NCBI RefSeq assembly: GCF_041725775.1
Contig: NZ_JBEUEL010000001.1
Span: forward strand, 133,660-197,659
Direction: 5' to 3'
From: Pueribacillus sp041725775
GTDB taxonomy: Bacteria > Bacillota > Bacilli > Bacillales > UBA6769
DNA: 64,000 bases
Shown: positions 1-8,586 of the stretch, one piece after another
Position numbering within the stretch: position 1 is the first letter of the stretch
How the letters are laid out: each line of letters opens with the position of its first letter
Position numbers and translations under genes: made by a program
The notes under the pieces: generated by a model
Told to the model about the DNA's origin: nothing
Database searches by the model: none
The model's input: only the letters and a program-made list of their open reading frames with translations

Positions 1-972
1 TTGACGTTCCCAAGCTTTTAATTTTGGATACGGATCAAAGCTCCATTCGCTTGATCCAGTATATTTGTACATTCCGTAATGCAAGTGTGGCGGGAATTTA
101 CCAGCAGTTCCTTTCGGTCCATACCCTGAACTTCCTACGTATCCAATCGAGTCTCCTGGTTTTACAATTGTATCTTTTTCAACCCCTTCTTCAAAACGGC
201 TTAAGTGTGCATAATAATGATACGTATTATTTAAGTCACGTATACCTACTCGCCACCCTCCGAATCGATTCCATCCGATAACCTCGACTATTCCGTATGT
301 CGTTGCCCGTACCGGCACCCCGTAGTCTGCAAATATGTCTGATCCTTCATGAATGCGAAGGCCTCCCCATCCACGACGTGCGCCCCATGAATTTTTTATC
401 GTGTAGTTTGCTTGCAGCGGAAGTGGAAACGCGTGTTCATTTAAGTCTAACGTATTAAATTCTTTAAAAACTTTTGCATGACCGAGAATCGTTCGAACGG
501 TTAAATCACGCTTGTAATAATCCCATAAGCCAATTTTTATATCGTCTTCATGTGAACCATAGCGTTGCAGGTGAGTCGCGAAAGTATATAAAACATCTTC
601 GTCGTCATTTTGATCAGCTTTGCCATCGCCATTTCCGTCTTGACCAACTCCACCAAACAAACCAATTGTAAGCGGGTTATTGTCTTTCTTGTTAGGATTT
701 AATCGGCCTGCCCATTCTTCTGGCGAATAATAAATAGCGATTTGCCCAGTCTGTTCTGGAATCTCTTTTTTAGAGTGTCTAACATTTCGTTCATATTGAT
801 CAACAGCTGCAAAATAGTACCATTTAATTTGTGTTAATGTTTCCATTTTTTTATATAGTAGCATCCGTTCTTCAAGCTCTGTTTTTGAATTTTCTTCTGC
901 ATACACATTGATGGTAATCATGAAAAAATTAAAAATGATGACAATGAAGAGAAAAGGATGCCTCCATTTCAC
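1..972 (-). CDS. lytH: M23 family metallopeptidase, LytH/YunA-like (3' end outside window)
   Basis: Reading leftward from a GTG at 972, preceded by GGAGGTGATT, the frame stays open to base 1, so the C-terminal end is missing. The N-terminus has a short positive stretch and a hydrophobic segment (about residues 5-22) ending in VYA, typical of a signal peptide or membrane anchor. The second half has the LytM/M23 fold signature: HEGSD (HxxxD zinc ligands) and HLHYG (HxH). M23 enzymes cut peptide cross-links of peptidoglycan; in B. subtilis LytH (YunA) trims spore-cortex stem peptides and lies beside lipA, as here. A D-x-N-x-D-x-D loop (DGNGDGKADQNDDED) in the middle suggests calcium binding. Family assignment is firm; the sporulation role is by synteny. 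Confidence 0.85.
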   Translation of the reverse strand, partial: MKWRHPFLFIVIIFNFFMITINVYAEENSKTELEERMLLYKKMETLTQIKWYYFAAVDQYERNVRHSKKEIPEQTGQIAIYYSPEEWAGRLNPNKKDNNPLTIGLFGGVGQDGNGDGKADQNDDEDVLYTFATHLQRYGSHEDDIKIGLWDYYKRDLTVRTILGHAKVFKEFNTLDLNEHAFPLPLQANYTIKNSWGARRGWGGLRIHEGSDIFADYGVPVRATTYGIVEVIGWNRFGGWRVGIRDLNNTYHYYAHLSRFEEGVEKDTIVKPGDSIGYVGSSGYGPKGTAGKFPPHLHYGMYKYTGSSEWSFDPYPKLKAWERQ

Positions 973-1126
973 GAAAATCACCTCCAAAATCCTTTGATTA
1001 GTTTGCGTTATATGAAGAAAAACATGTTGCTTTTTTTTGGAAGCATGAAAAGCAAGTCGATAGAAATACGGTTTTGTTTGTGGTAGAGTGAATTATGACT
1101 AAGCTGTAGCGATTGGAGTGAGCTTG

Positions 1127-2014
1127 ATGTCAAAACAACAAGAATATTTGCGAAAGCCTGATTGGTTAAAAATTAAATTAAATACAAACGAAAACTATAC
1201 GAGCTTGAAAAAAATGATGCGCGAAAAGAATTTACATACGGTTTGCGAAGAAGCAAAATGTCCGAATATCCATGAATGTTGGGCCGTACGCAAGACAGCA
1301 ACATTTATGATTTTAGGCGAAACGTGTACGAGGGCGTGCCGTTTTTGTGCAGTTAATACTGGACTTCCGAATGAATTAGATTGGAAAGAACCTGAAAGAG
1401 TAGCTGACTCCGTAGCTCAAATGGGATTAAATCATGTCGTTATTACGATGGTTGCTAGAGATGATTTAAAAGATGGCGGGGCAACTGTCATGGCAGAAAC
1501 AATTAAAGCGATACGTCGCAAAAATCCATTTTGTAGTATAGAAGTATTGCCTTCGGATTTAGGTGGCGTGAAAGAGAATTTGCAAATTATAATGGACGCG
1601 AAGCCTGATATATTAAATCATAATATTGAAACCGTTCGCCGTTTAACAAAGAGAGTCCGTGCAAGAGCAACATACGAGCGGTCTCTTGAGTTTTTAAGAA
1701 GGGCGAAAGAAATGAATGCAGACATTCCAACAAAATCAAGCATAATGATCGGACTCGGAGAAACGAAAGAGGAAATTATCGAGACGATGGATGATTTGCG
1801 TGCAAATGACGTCGATATTATGACAATTGGACAATATTTACAACCGACAAAAAAACATCTACAAGTTCAAAAATACTGGCATCCTGATGAGTTCGCTGAA
1901 TTAAAACAAATTGCGATGTCTAAAGGGTTTAGTCATTGTGAGTCGGGACCTCTCGTTCGCTCATCGTATCATGCTGACGAACAAGTAAAAGCTGCCAACG
2001 TAAAAGCAACGTAA
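1127..2014 (+). CDS. lipA: lipoyl synthase
   Basis: Radical-SAM enzyme that inserts two sulfurs into octanoyl groups bound to lipoyl domains or GcvH. Both cluster motifs are present: CEEAKCPNIHEC (auxiliary cluster, about residues 41-52) and CTRACRFC (radical-SAM cluster, about 67-74), as is the C-terminal LVRSSYHA motif. The 295-residue length is normal. ATG at 1127 is chosen because GGAG at 1115-1118 lies 8 bases upstream and the N-terminus then matches Bacillus LipA; a GTG at 1118 would overlap that site. It is transcribed away from lytH. Confidence 0.97.
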   Translation: MSKQQEYLRKPDWLKIKLNTNENYTSLKKMMREKNLHTVCEEAKCPNIHECWAVRKTATFMILGETCTRACRFCAVNTGLPNELDWKEPERVADSVAQMGLNHVVITMVARDDLKDGGATVMAETIKAIRRKNPFCSIEVLPSDLGGVKENLQIIMDAKPDILNHNIETVRRLTKRVRARATYERSLEFLRRAKEMNADIPTKSSIMIGLGETKEEIIETMDDLRANDVDIMTIGQYLQPTKKHLQVQKYWHPDEFAELKQIAMSKGFSHCESGPLVRSSYHADEQVKAANVKAT

Positions 2015-2043
2015 ACCCTGCGTGTAGAAAAGGGGGATGTAGT

Positions 2044-2316
2044 GTGATCAACATTCAAGGAAATCGCTATGAAATTATAGAAAATGTAAAAAATGGCTGG
2101 AATGAAGAAGCTTTTAAATCACGTTATAGCGACATTTTAAATAAATATGATTATATCGTTGGTGATTGGGGCTATAGTCAACTGCGGTTAAGAGGTTTTT
2201 TCGAGGATAGTCATCCGAAAGCTCCATATGATAAAAAAATTAGTACGCTTCCTGAATATATTTATGAATATTGTAATTTCGGATGTGCTTTTTTTGTCAT
2301 AAAAAAAATGAAGTAA
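2044..2316 (+). CDS. yutD: YutD family protein (DUF1027)
   Basis: A 90-residue cytosolic protein with the family's conserved core YDYIVGDWGYSQLRLRGFF and a C-terminal EYCNFGCAFFVIKK segment. The GTG start follows AGGGGGATGTA. It lies 29 bp downstream of lipA and is probably cotranscribed with it. YutD is widespread in Bacilli; I know of no proven biochemical function. Confidence 0.85.
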   Translation: MINIQGNRYEIIENVKNGWNEEAFKSRYSDILNKYDYIVGDWGYSQLRLRGFFEDSHPKAPYDKKISTLPEYIYEYCNFGCAFFVIKKMK

Positions 2317-2349
2317 GTGGTACGTTTTAGCGTGTACCACTTATTTTTA
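2315..2349. terminator. bidirectional terminator between yutD and the convergent small gene
   Basis: Nine-bp arms AAGTGGTAC and GTACCACTT (2315-2323 and 2334-2342) are followed by ATTTTTATT. It sits between convergent genes and can end the lipA-yutD transcript. Confidence 0.75.
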
Positions 2350-2637
2350 TTAATAAACCGGTCGTTCGCTGTCGACTTCTTCATCGTCATGAGGGGGATG
2401 AGAGACAGGGTATTGACGAGGTAAACCTTCATGCAGATTTTTATTTTCGTAAGCGAAGTTGCTCTTAGCATGTTGATCTGGACCGAAAGGAGTGGATTTT
2501 CCGAGTCTGCGGTTAATCGGTGATCCATACGGTCCTTCAGGAAAGTCTTCAGGAATGATTTCATTATGCATTTTTTCAACGGGAACGAAATCACTATACT
2601 TATTTCGTTCGCCTCGATTGCCTTTCTTATTTACCAT
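2350..2637 (-). CDS. small hydrophilic protein, function unknown
   Basis: Encodes 95 residues, very polar and rich in Pro, Asn, Glu and Asp, with no membrane segment or cysteine. The ATG follows AAAGGGTGAAC. The composition (PEGPYGSPINRRLGKST, then PRQYPVSHPPHDDEE) suggests an intrinsically disordered protein. It is convergent with yutD and shares its terminator. I do not recognise the family; an uncharacterised Bacillus-specific protein is the fair description. Confidence 0.6.
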   Translation of the reverse strand: MVNKKGNRGERNKYSDFVPVEKMHNEIIPEDFPEGPYGSPINRRLGKSTPFGPDQHAKSNFAYENKNLHEGLPRQYPVSHPPHDDEEVDSERPVY

Positions 2638-2732
2638 TATTGTTCACCCTTTCTTGTCACACGACGTGTTAGTTGTAAAATACCCTGAATTGGTGAACTT
2701 CATTAAGGAAAATAAATCCTTGTGCTTCAATT

Positions 2733-3008
2733 TTAAACATTGATTATTTCAATTAAAAAACCCCGTAATTCGTTCGCATTTTTTTCATTTAATTGAAATG
2801 TGTCTTCGAGGTAACCAGGTGTTTGTAAATCGTCGGTTCCGATAATGGCAAAGCGACCTCCTTGCAAGTCAAATACAAGGGACTTGCCGTAAAACCGGTT
2901 TGTTTTCATAATTCCTAAGTCAAATCGTTCGTTTTGCCCCATAAAGCTGATGAAGCGAGTTTCCGTCTCTTCTAAATCATCGTATAAAAAAAAGCGTTCT
3001 TCAGACAT
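2733..3008 (-). CDS. DUF3055 / SAV0927-like protein
   Basis: A 91-residue protein starting MSEERFFLYDDLEETETRF, which I recognise as a small Firmicute family (DUF3055, SAV0927-like) of unknown function. ATG at 3008 is preferred because AAAGGAG lies 9-10 bases upstream; a longer frame to 3059 has no ribosome site. The central FDLQGGRFAIIGTDDLQTPGYLE is typical of the family. It is divergent from yutE. Confidence 0.7.
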   Translation of the reverse strand: MSEERFFLYDDLEETETRFISFMGQNERFDLGIMKTNRFYGKSLVFDLQGGRFAIIGTDDLQTPGYLEDTFQLNEKNANELRGFLIEIINV

Positions 3009-3135
3009 ATGTAAATTTTCTCCTTTCTGTTGGTACGTCGTTTTGAAATAGCTTATCATAGTTTATGTTGAACTGAAATCATGGCATGCCGTATGCTACA
3101 ATAATGGTAATGATCGAATAAAGATAGGTGAATCG

Positions 3136-3594
3136 ATGATGTATTTTGTTGATCGAAAACGAATCGAAGCGACATTGCAATATATGGAAACAAACCTTGA
3201 ACTTTTTGAAAATACGACTTCTTGGGATACGATGATAGCCCAACGTGCATTAGAGCGGATTGCCCACGGTATCATTGAGTCGGTTATTGACGTCGGTAAT
3301 GCAATGATTGATGGCTTTATAATGCGTGATCCGGGAAGTTATGAAGACATTATAGATATTTTATTAGACGAAAATGTGATCGAGGAAGCGGATGCAGAGC
3401 GGATTAAAAGCATCATTTCGTATCGCAAAGAACTTGTTCAATCGTATATATCAATTGATCATGTAGAGTTAAAGCAGCGCGTGCAAAAAAGCTTAAGTGC
3501 ACTTTCTAAATTTCCTGAGCACGTCCGCCGATATTTAACAGAAGAACTAGGACCGGTCTCGGCGTTTTTACCAGATGATTCAAAAGGGGAATAA
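3136..3594 (+). CDS. yutE: YutE, HepT-like DUF86 protein
   Basis: A 152-residue helical protein with the HepT/DUF86 features: RIAHGIIESVIDVGNAMIDG and the RxxxxH/Y-type segment SYRKELVQSY (RX4-6xY motif). HepT proteins are HEPN RNases paired with MNT antitoxins, but no MNT partner lies here and the YutE branch is a conserved chromosomal gene, so a toxin role is not implied. Two adjacent ATGs (3136, 3139) are possible starts. Its stop is 2 bases from the yutF start, so the two are translationally coupled. Confidence 0.85.
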   Translation: MMYFVDRKRIEATLQYMETNLELFENTTSWDTMIAQRALERIAHGIIESVIDVGNAMIDGFIMRDPGSYEDIIDILLDENVIEEADAERIKSIISYRKELVQSYISIDHVELKQRVQKSLSALSKFPEHVRRYLTEELGPVSAFLPDDSKGE

Positions 3595-3595
3595 G

Positions 3596-4366
3596 ATGAA
3601 AACGTATCGTGGATATTTAATTGATTTAGACGGAACGATGTACCGAGGTAATGCAAAAATTGATAGTGCTGTTCGCTTCGTTAATAAGTTGGCAACGTTG
3701 CGTATACCGTATTTATTTGTAACGAACAATTCGTCGCAAACACCTGAGCAAGTTGCCAATAAATTAACAAACTTCGGTGCCCCTGCTAAACCAGAACTCG
3801 TCATAACGTCAAGTCTGGCGACAGCGAGCTATATTCGTCAAAAATCGCAACAGGCGTCAATATATATGATCGGAGAAACAGGGCTTGAAACTGCGTTAAA
3901 GAATCAAAGGTTGTCGCTCGTCGATGAACGAGATGTGGACTATGTCGTCATAGGAATTGATCGCAAGCTAAGTTACGAAAAGCTTGCAAAAGCATGTTTA
4001 GCAATTCGAAGCGGTGCGACGTTTATTTCGACGAATGCCGATAAAGCGATCCCAACAGAACGCGGGCTGATTCCGGGAAATGGCGCATTAACAGCAGTTA
4101 TATCAGCTTCAACCGGAGTAGAACCAACGTTTATTGGAAAACCAGAACGCATTATTATCGATCAAGCTCTTGAACGGCTTCAAGTCGATAAGCATGAAAC
4201 AATAATGGTCGGAGACAATTATGAGACAGACATTCGAGCGGGTATGAATGCGGGAATTGATACAATGCTTGTTCATACTGGTGTAACGAACAAATCAGAT
4301 TTACAACATATAACAAAAACACCAACATACACCGTTGACTCCTTAGACGACTGGAAGTTGCCATAA
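3596..4366 (+). CDS. yutF: HAD-IIA family hydrolase YutF
   Basis: HAD-superfamily phosphatase of the NagD/p-nitrophenylphosphatase type. Motif I is DLDGTMYRG (residues 10-18), motif II is FVTNNS, the IIA cap follows, and motif IV is MVGDNYETDI. At 256 residues it has normal length. ATG at 3596 follows AAGGGGA and lies 2 bases after the yutE stop. The physiological substrate is unknown. Confidence 0.9.
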   Translation: MKTYRGYLIDLDGTMYRGNAKIDSAVRFVNKLATLRIPYLFVTNNSSQTPEQVANKLTNFGAPAKPELVITSSLATASYIRQKSQQASIYMIGETGLETALKNQRLSLVDERDVDYVVIGIDRKLSYEKLAKACLAIRSGATFISTNADKAIPTERGLIPGNGALTAVISASTGVEPTFIGKPERIIIDQALERLQVDKHETIMVGDNYETDIRAGMNAGIDTMLVHTGVTNKSDLQHITKTPTYTVDSLDDWKLP

Positions 4367-4404
4367 AACGAGTCTTCATGAGGAATTACAAACTAGTTGT
4401 ACAT

Positions 4405-4440
4405 CATCAAAAAAAACCGCCAACATACGAAGGCGGTTCT
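4405..4440 (-). terminator. rho-independent terminator for yutG
   Basis: On the minus strand AACCGCC and GGCGGTT pair around a 10-base loop, followed by an uninterrupted run of T. It begins at the end of the yutG coding region. Confidence 0.8.
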
Positions 4441-4443
4441 CAT

Positions 4444-4935
4444 TTAAGGTTCAACATTTGCGAGTCTGTGAGCAAGGCGGCTTGAAGCCGCTGCTGCAAT
4501 CGCACCGACGATATCATCTAAAAATGTATGGCAATTTCCGTTGCTATGGTCGTTTAACTTTTTCAAAATACCAGGCTTTTTCTTGTCGATATACCCATAA
4601 TTCGTAAATCCAATTGAACCGTACACATTTACAATTGAAAAAGCAATGACTTCATCGACACCGTAAAGCCCTTCGTCACGTTTCACTAAATCAAGAAGGG
4701 GTTCGCTTAATAAATTTTTTTCTGCGAGACGATCGAGTTCAATTCCCGTAATAATTGCATTTTGTACTTCACGTTTTGATAGGACGCGCTCAACGTTTTC
4801 ACGGCACAGCTTAAGTGTTAGGCCGGGGTGATATTGCTTTTGAAGAAAATGAACGAGTTCAGCAATGTCATCTATAGTTACACCGCGTTCCATTAACCAC
4901 TTTCTTGCAGCAATTGCAACTGGATCGTGTGTCAT
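4444..4935 (-). CDS. yutG: phosphatidylglycerophosphatase A family protein YutG
   Basis: A 163-residue protein matching the PgpA-related YutG family, with conserved NVYGSIGFTNYGYIDK and the C-terminal HTFLDDIVGAIAAAASSRLAHRL, which carries the acidic D-D-x-x-G-A core of PgpA. The family dephosphorylates phosphatidylglycerophosphate in other bacteria; YutG is soluble and its activity is not settled. The ATG follows GGGGGAG. Convergent with yutF. Confidence 0.85.
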   Translation of the reverse strand: MTHDPVAIAARKWLMERGVTIDDIAELVHFLQKQYHPGLTLKLCRENVERVLSKREVQNAIITGIELDRLAEKNLLSEPLLDLVKRDEGLYGVDEVIAFSIVNVYGSIGFTNYGYIDKKKPGILKKLNDHSNGNCHTFLDDIVGAIAAAASSRLAHRLANVEP

Positions 4936-5091
4936 GCTCCTCCCCCTTTTCTATATTATTATCGTAAGGATAATTACTATTATGAAGAAGGAACGAAGAT
5001 CGTGCAAGGAGATTCAGTCGCCTTTTTCTTTACGTTGCTTATAACGCTATGAGAAAATATAATGTAAAAGGATTGAAAGGGGAACAAAAAA

Positions 5092-6051
5092 ATGAAGCCT
5101 CTTGTCTATGTTACGAGAAAATTGCCAGTTGAAGCGCTTAGAAGCTTGTCTAAAATCGCGACCGTTAAAATGTGGGAAAAAGCAAATGTACCTGTACCAC
5201 GTGACGTTCTACTTGAAGAAGCAAAAGACGCAACAGCGTTGCTGACGATGTTAACAGAACGTGTCGATGAAGAACTGATGAACGTTTGTGAGCAGTTGGA
5301 ACTTATTGCAAATATGGCTGTAGGTTATGACAATATTCAAGTTGATTATGCACGTAAACGGAATATTATAGTTACGAATACACCTGATGTGCTAACTGAT
5401 ACGACCGCTGATTTAACGTTCGCATTGTTAATGGCAACCGCCAGAAAATTAATAGAAGCGTCTAATTACATAAAACACGATAAATGGACGACGTGGAGTC
5501 CTTTTCAGTTAGCAGGAAGTGATATTCATCATAAAACAATGGGAATCGTTGGAATGGGGAGAATTGGTGAAGCTGTAGCTAAACGTGCCACTGGCTTTGA
5601 TATGAAGATTTTATACTATAATCGTAATCGGAAGCCATCAGCTGAGCAAAAGTACAATGCAATGCATTGCTCATTTCATGAATTGCTCAAGGAATCTGAT
5701 TTTGTCATTTGCCTTGCTCCGTTAACAGAAGAGACGAAACATTTATTTAATAAAGAAGCGTTTAAACAGATGAAGCAATCAGCAATATTTATTAACGCAT
5801 CACGAGGAGCTCTTGTTGACGAAGATGCTTTGTACCACGCGTTAACAACAGGTGAGATTGCAGCTGCAGGCTTGGATGTTTTTGAACATGAACCGATTCG
5901 CTCCAATCACCCGCTTGTAAATCTACATAATGTTGTTGCCTTACCTCATATTGGAAGTGCGACGCTAGAAACGCGTATGAAGATGGCTACGCTTGCTGCC
6001 GATAACATCTCATCCTACCTTAAAAATGGCGAAGTGATTACACCTGTGTAA
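5092..6051 (+). CDS. D-isomer 2-hydroxyacid dehydrogenase (glyoxylate/hydroxypyruvate reductase type)
   Basis: A 319-residue NAD(P)H-dependent reductase. The Rossmann motif GMGRIGEA is at about residue 153, and the catalytic triad is in place: Arg in NASRGALVDE (about 234), Glu in DVFEHEP (about 263) and His in LPHIGSAT (about 284). Such enzymes interconvert 2-oxo acids and D-2-hydroxy acids (glyoxylate/glycolate, hydroxypyruvate/glycerate). It is a single gene upstream of hom, which has its own promoter. Exact substrate cannot be read from sequence. Confidence 0.88.
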   Translation: MKPLVYVTRKLPVEALRSLSKIATVKMWEKANVPVPRDVLLEEAKDATALLTMLTERVDEELMNVCEQLELIANMAVGYDNIQVDYARKRNIIVTNTPDVLTDTTADLTFALLMATARKLIEASNYIKHDKWTTWSPFQLAGSDIHHKTMGIVGMGRIGEAVAKRATGFDMKILYYNRNRKPSAEQKYNAMHCSFHELLKESDFVICLAPLTEETKHLFNKEAFKQMKQSAIFINASRGALVDEDALYHALTTGEIAAAGLDVFEHEPIRSNHPLVNLHNVVALPHIGSATLETRMKMATLAADNISSYLKNGEVITPV

Positions 6052-6136
6052 TCCTCAGACCATGCGATTTAACGTTTTGAAGTGGGCTAACGGATCGTGT
6101 GGCGTAATAAATTTGCTTAATTAACAAATTTGTCTC

Positions 6137-6165
6137 TTGCTACAATATCAAATCATCACTATAAT
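6137..6165 (+). promoter_or_regulatory. SigA-type promoter of the hom-thrC-thrB operon
   Basis: TTGCTA (6137-6142) and TATAAT (6160-6165) are separated by 17 bases and lie about 60 bp before the hom start. No T-box or riboswitch-like leader is visible between promoter and gene. Confidence 0.65.
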
Positions 6166-6226
6166 GTTTCTTGAGTCCACTCTAGATAAACAGGTGTACT
6201 TCTAGGATAAACAAAGGAGTGTCACG

Positions 6227-7519
6227 ATGAAACAACAAATCAATATTGGATTGCTTGGATTAGGAACAGTTGGAAGTGGTGTTGTCCATATTATTCAAGC
6301 TCATCAAGAGCAGTTGCAACATCAAATTGGTTGTCCAATTCAAGTGAAAAAGATTTTAGTAAAAGATTTTGAAAAGAAGCGTGATGTATCGGTTGAACGA
6401 GAAGTGTTGACCGATCGCCCTGAAGATATTATAAACAACGATGAAATTGACGTTGTTATTGAAGTGATCGGTGGAGTTGAGGAAACGAAAGAGTACATCA
6501 TCACTGCACTGAATAACAAAAAGCATGTTGTAACAGCAAATAAAGACTTAATGGCGTTATACGGTGGCGAACTACTCTCAATTGCAGCCGAAAATGGCTG
6601 TGATTTGTTTTATGAAGCGAGTGTCGGGGGAGGAATTCCACTTATCCGTAGTCTCGTTGAAGGTTTGTCTTCAGATCGAATTACGAAAATGATGGGAATC
6701 ATTAACGGAACGACGAATTACATTTTAACGAAGATGACGAACGAAAAAGCATCGTATGATGATGTTCTTAAAGAAGCGCAAGCACTTGGTTTTGCAGAAG
6801 CTGATCCGACTGCAGACGTAGAAGGGCTTGATTCTGCAAGGAAAATGGTCATTTTAAGTACACTTGGTTTTTCAATGCGAATCGATCTAGACGATGTTTC
6901 GGTTGAAGGGATTTCAAAAGTGGGTTTAGATGATATTGAATATGCACAGCAGTTTGGCTATACTATGAAACTAATTGGAATTGCCGAAAGCGATAACGGT
7001 CGTGTAGAAATAAGCGTACAACCGACGCTTCTTCCAAATACACATCCACTTGCTTCAGTGAACAATGAATTTAATGCCGTATACGTATATGGAGAGGCAG
7101 TCGGTGAAACGATGTTCTATGGACCGGGCGCAGGTCAATTGCCAACGGCTACAGCAGTCGTTTCCGATCTTGTGGCCGTCGTGAAAAATATGCGTCTCGG
7201 TGTGACAGGGAAAAGCGTTATATTGCCACAATATGATAAACAATTAAAAGAAAAACACGAAATTTATTCAAAATACTTTTTGCGCTTTCAAGTGAAAGAT
7301 GAAGCAGGTGCGTTTTCAAAAATCTCTTCATTGTTTGCCGATCATGAGATCAGTTTAGAAAAACTTTTGCAATTGCCAGTGAATGATAATGGTAAGGCTG
7401 AAATAATTGTCGTAACACATCAAACGACGAAACAAGCGTATGAAGAAGTTGTCACGAAATTGCGTGATTTAGATGTCGTCTATGAAGTGAAAAGTAGCTA
7501 TAGGGTAGAAGGGGAGTAA
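6227..7519 (+). CDS. hom: homoserine dehydrogenase
   Basis: Reduces aspartate semialdehyde to homoserine in the threonine/methionine branch. The N-terminal NAD(P) site GLGLGTVGSG is at residues 9-18, then NKDLMA and the catalytic-domain signature GIINGTTNYILTKM, and a C-terminal ACT domain (about 352-425) usually used for threonine feedback. At 430 residues it matches Bacillus Hom. The ATG follows AAAGGAG. First gene of hom-thrC-thrB. Confidence 0.96.
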   Translation: MKQQINIGLLGLGTVGSGVVHIIQAHQEQLQHQIGCPIQVKKILVKDFEKKRDVSVEREVLTDRPEDIINNDEIDVVIEVIGGVEETKEYIITALNNKKHVVTANKDLMALYGGELLSIAAENGCDLFYEASVGGGIPLIRSLVEGLSSDRITKMMGIINGTTNYILTKMTNEKASYDDVLKEAQALGFAEADPTADVEGLDSARKMVILSTLGFSMRIDLDDVSVEGISKVGLDDIEYAQQFGYTMKLIGIAESDNGRVEISVQPTLLPNTHPLASVNNEFNAVYVYGEAVGETMFYGPGAGQLPTATAVVSDLVAVVKNMRLGVTGKSVILPQYDKQLKEKHEIYSKYFLRFQVKDEAGAFSKISSLFADHEISLEKLLQLPVNDNGKAEIIVVTHQTTKQAYEEVVTKLRDLDVVYEVKSSYRVEGE

Positions 7520-7524
7520 AACTT

Positions 7525-8586
7525 GTGAAGTGGAATGGACTAATCGCACACTATAAAGAATTTTTGCCAGTAACAGATAAAACACCAATGCTTACATTAA
7601 AAGAAGGAAACACACCACTCATTCATCTCGATCGATTATCAGAGGAATGGGGTGTTGACCTTTATGTAAAATATGAAGGTGCAAACCCAACCGGTTCGTT
7701 TAAAGACCGTGGTATGGTCATGGCTGTCGCAAAAGCGAAAGAAGAAGGCAGTGAGGCGATCATTTGTGCATCAACAGGGAATACATCAGCAGCTGCAGCA
7801 GCTTACGGTGCCCGTGCGGGATTGAGAACGGTAATCGTTATTCCTGATGGGAAAATTGCACTTGGCAAGCTCGCGCAAGCGATGGTGTTAGGTGCAGAAA
7901 TTTTTGCCATTAAAGGCAACTTTGACCATGCGCTTAATATGGTGCGAAGCATTAGTGAGAAAGAACCGATTACGCTTGTAAACTCTGTTAATCCGTATCG
8001 GTTGGAAGGACAAAAAACAGCTGCGTTTGAAATTTGTGATGAACTTGGTGACGCACCAGATGTGTTAGCCATTCCTGTCGGAAATGCTGGGAATATTTCA
8101 GCATATTGGAAAGGTTTCAAAGAGTACAATGCGGCAAAAGGTACGAAGCTTCCACAAATGCGTGGCTTTGAAGCGGAAGGAGCTGCTGCCATCGTTCGTA
8201 ATCAAGTGATTGAAGCACCTGAAACGATAGCAACAGCGATTCGAATTGGGAACCCAGCGAGCTGGAATTTAGCCGTTGACGCTGCGGAGTCATCAGACGG
8301 AAAAGTCGATGAAGTGACAGATGAACAAATTCTTGATGCGTACAGAGAGATTACACGAAAAGAAGGAATTTTTGCTGAACCGGGCTCGTGCGCCTCTCTT
8401 GCTGGTGTCAAGAAGCAGCTAGCAACAGGTGAAATTAAAAAAGGTGCAAAAATTGTCGCTGTGCTCACAGGAAATGGATTAAAGGATCCGACAACTGCAA
8501 TGGAAGTTATCGACATGAAACCAACGGTCATAGAGAATGATGAACAGGCGCTCATCGATATGTTACGTAAGGGGAACGATGCATGA
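7525..8586 (+). CDS. thrC: threonine synthase
   Basis: PLP enzyme converting O-phosphohomoserine to threonine. The Schiff-base lysine is in TGSFKDRGM (about residue 59), with the phosphate-binding STGNTSAAAAAYGARAG loop downstream. At 353 residues it is the short Bacillus form. A GTG at 7525 is the start, preceded by GGGGAG; it lies 5 bp after hom and overlaps thrB by 4 bp. Confidence 0.96.
   Translation: MKWNGLIAHYKEFLPVTDKTPMLTLKEGNTPLIHLDRLSEEWGVDLYVKYEGANPTGSFKDRGMVMAVAKAKEEGSEAIICASTGNTSAAAAAYGARAGLRTVIVIPDGKIALGKLAQAMVLGAEIFAIKGNFDHALNMVRSISEKEPITLVNSVNPYRLEGQKTAAFEICDELGDAPDVLAIPVGNAGNISAYWKGFKEYNAAKGTKLPQMRGFEAEGAAAIVRNQVIEAPETIATAIRIGNPASWNLAVDAAESSDGKVDEVTDEQILDAYREITRKEGIFAEPGSCASLAGVKKQLATGEIKKGAKIVAVLTGNGLKDPTTAMEVIDMKPTVIENDEQALIDMLRKGNDA

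Noticed and set aside
3136..3594. HepT-type toxin of a HepT-MntA pair
   Set aside because: No MNT nucleotidyltransferase is adjacent, and this is the conserved yutE position in Bacillus.
6052..6226. T-box or riboswitch leader before the threonine operon
   Set aside because: The gap between promoter and hom is too short and lacks T-box sequence or a terminator.
7803..8555. Long minus-strand open frames opposite thrC (7803-8192 and 8202-8555)
   Set aside because: They lie wholly inside thrC, whose motifs and operon position are certain; the translations are low in complexity and have no ribosome site.
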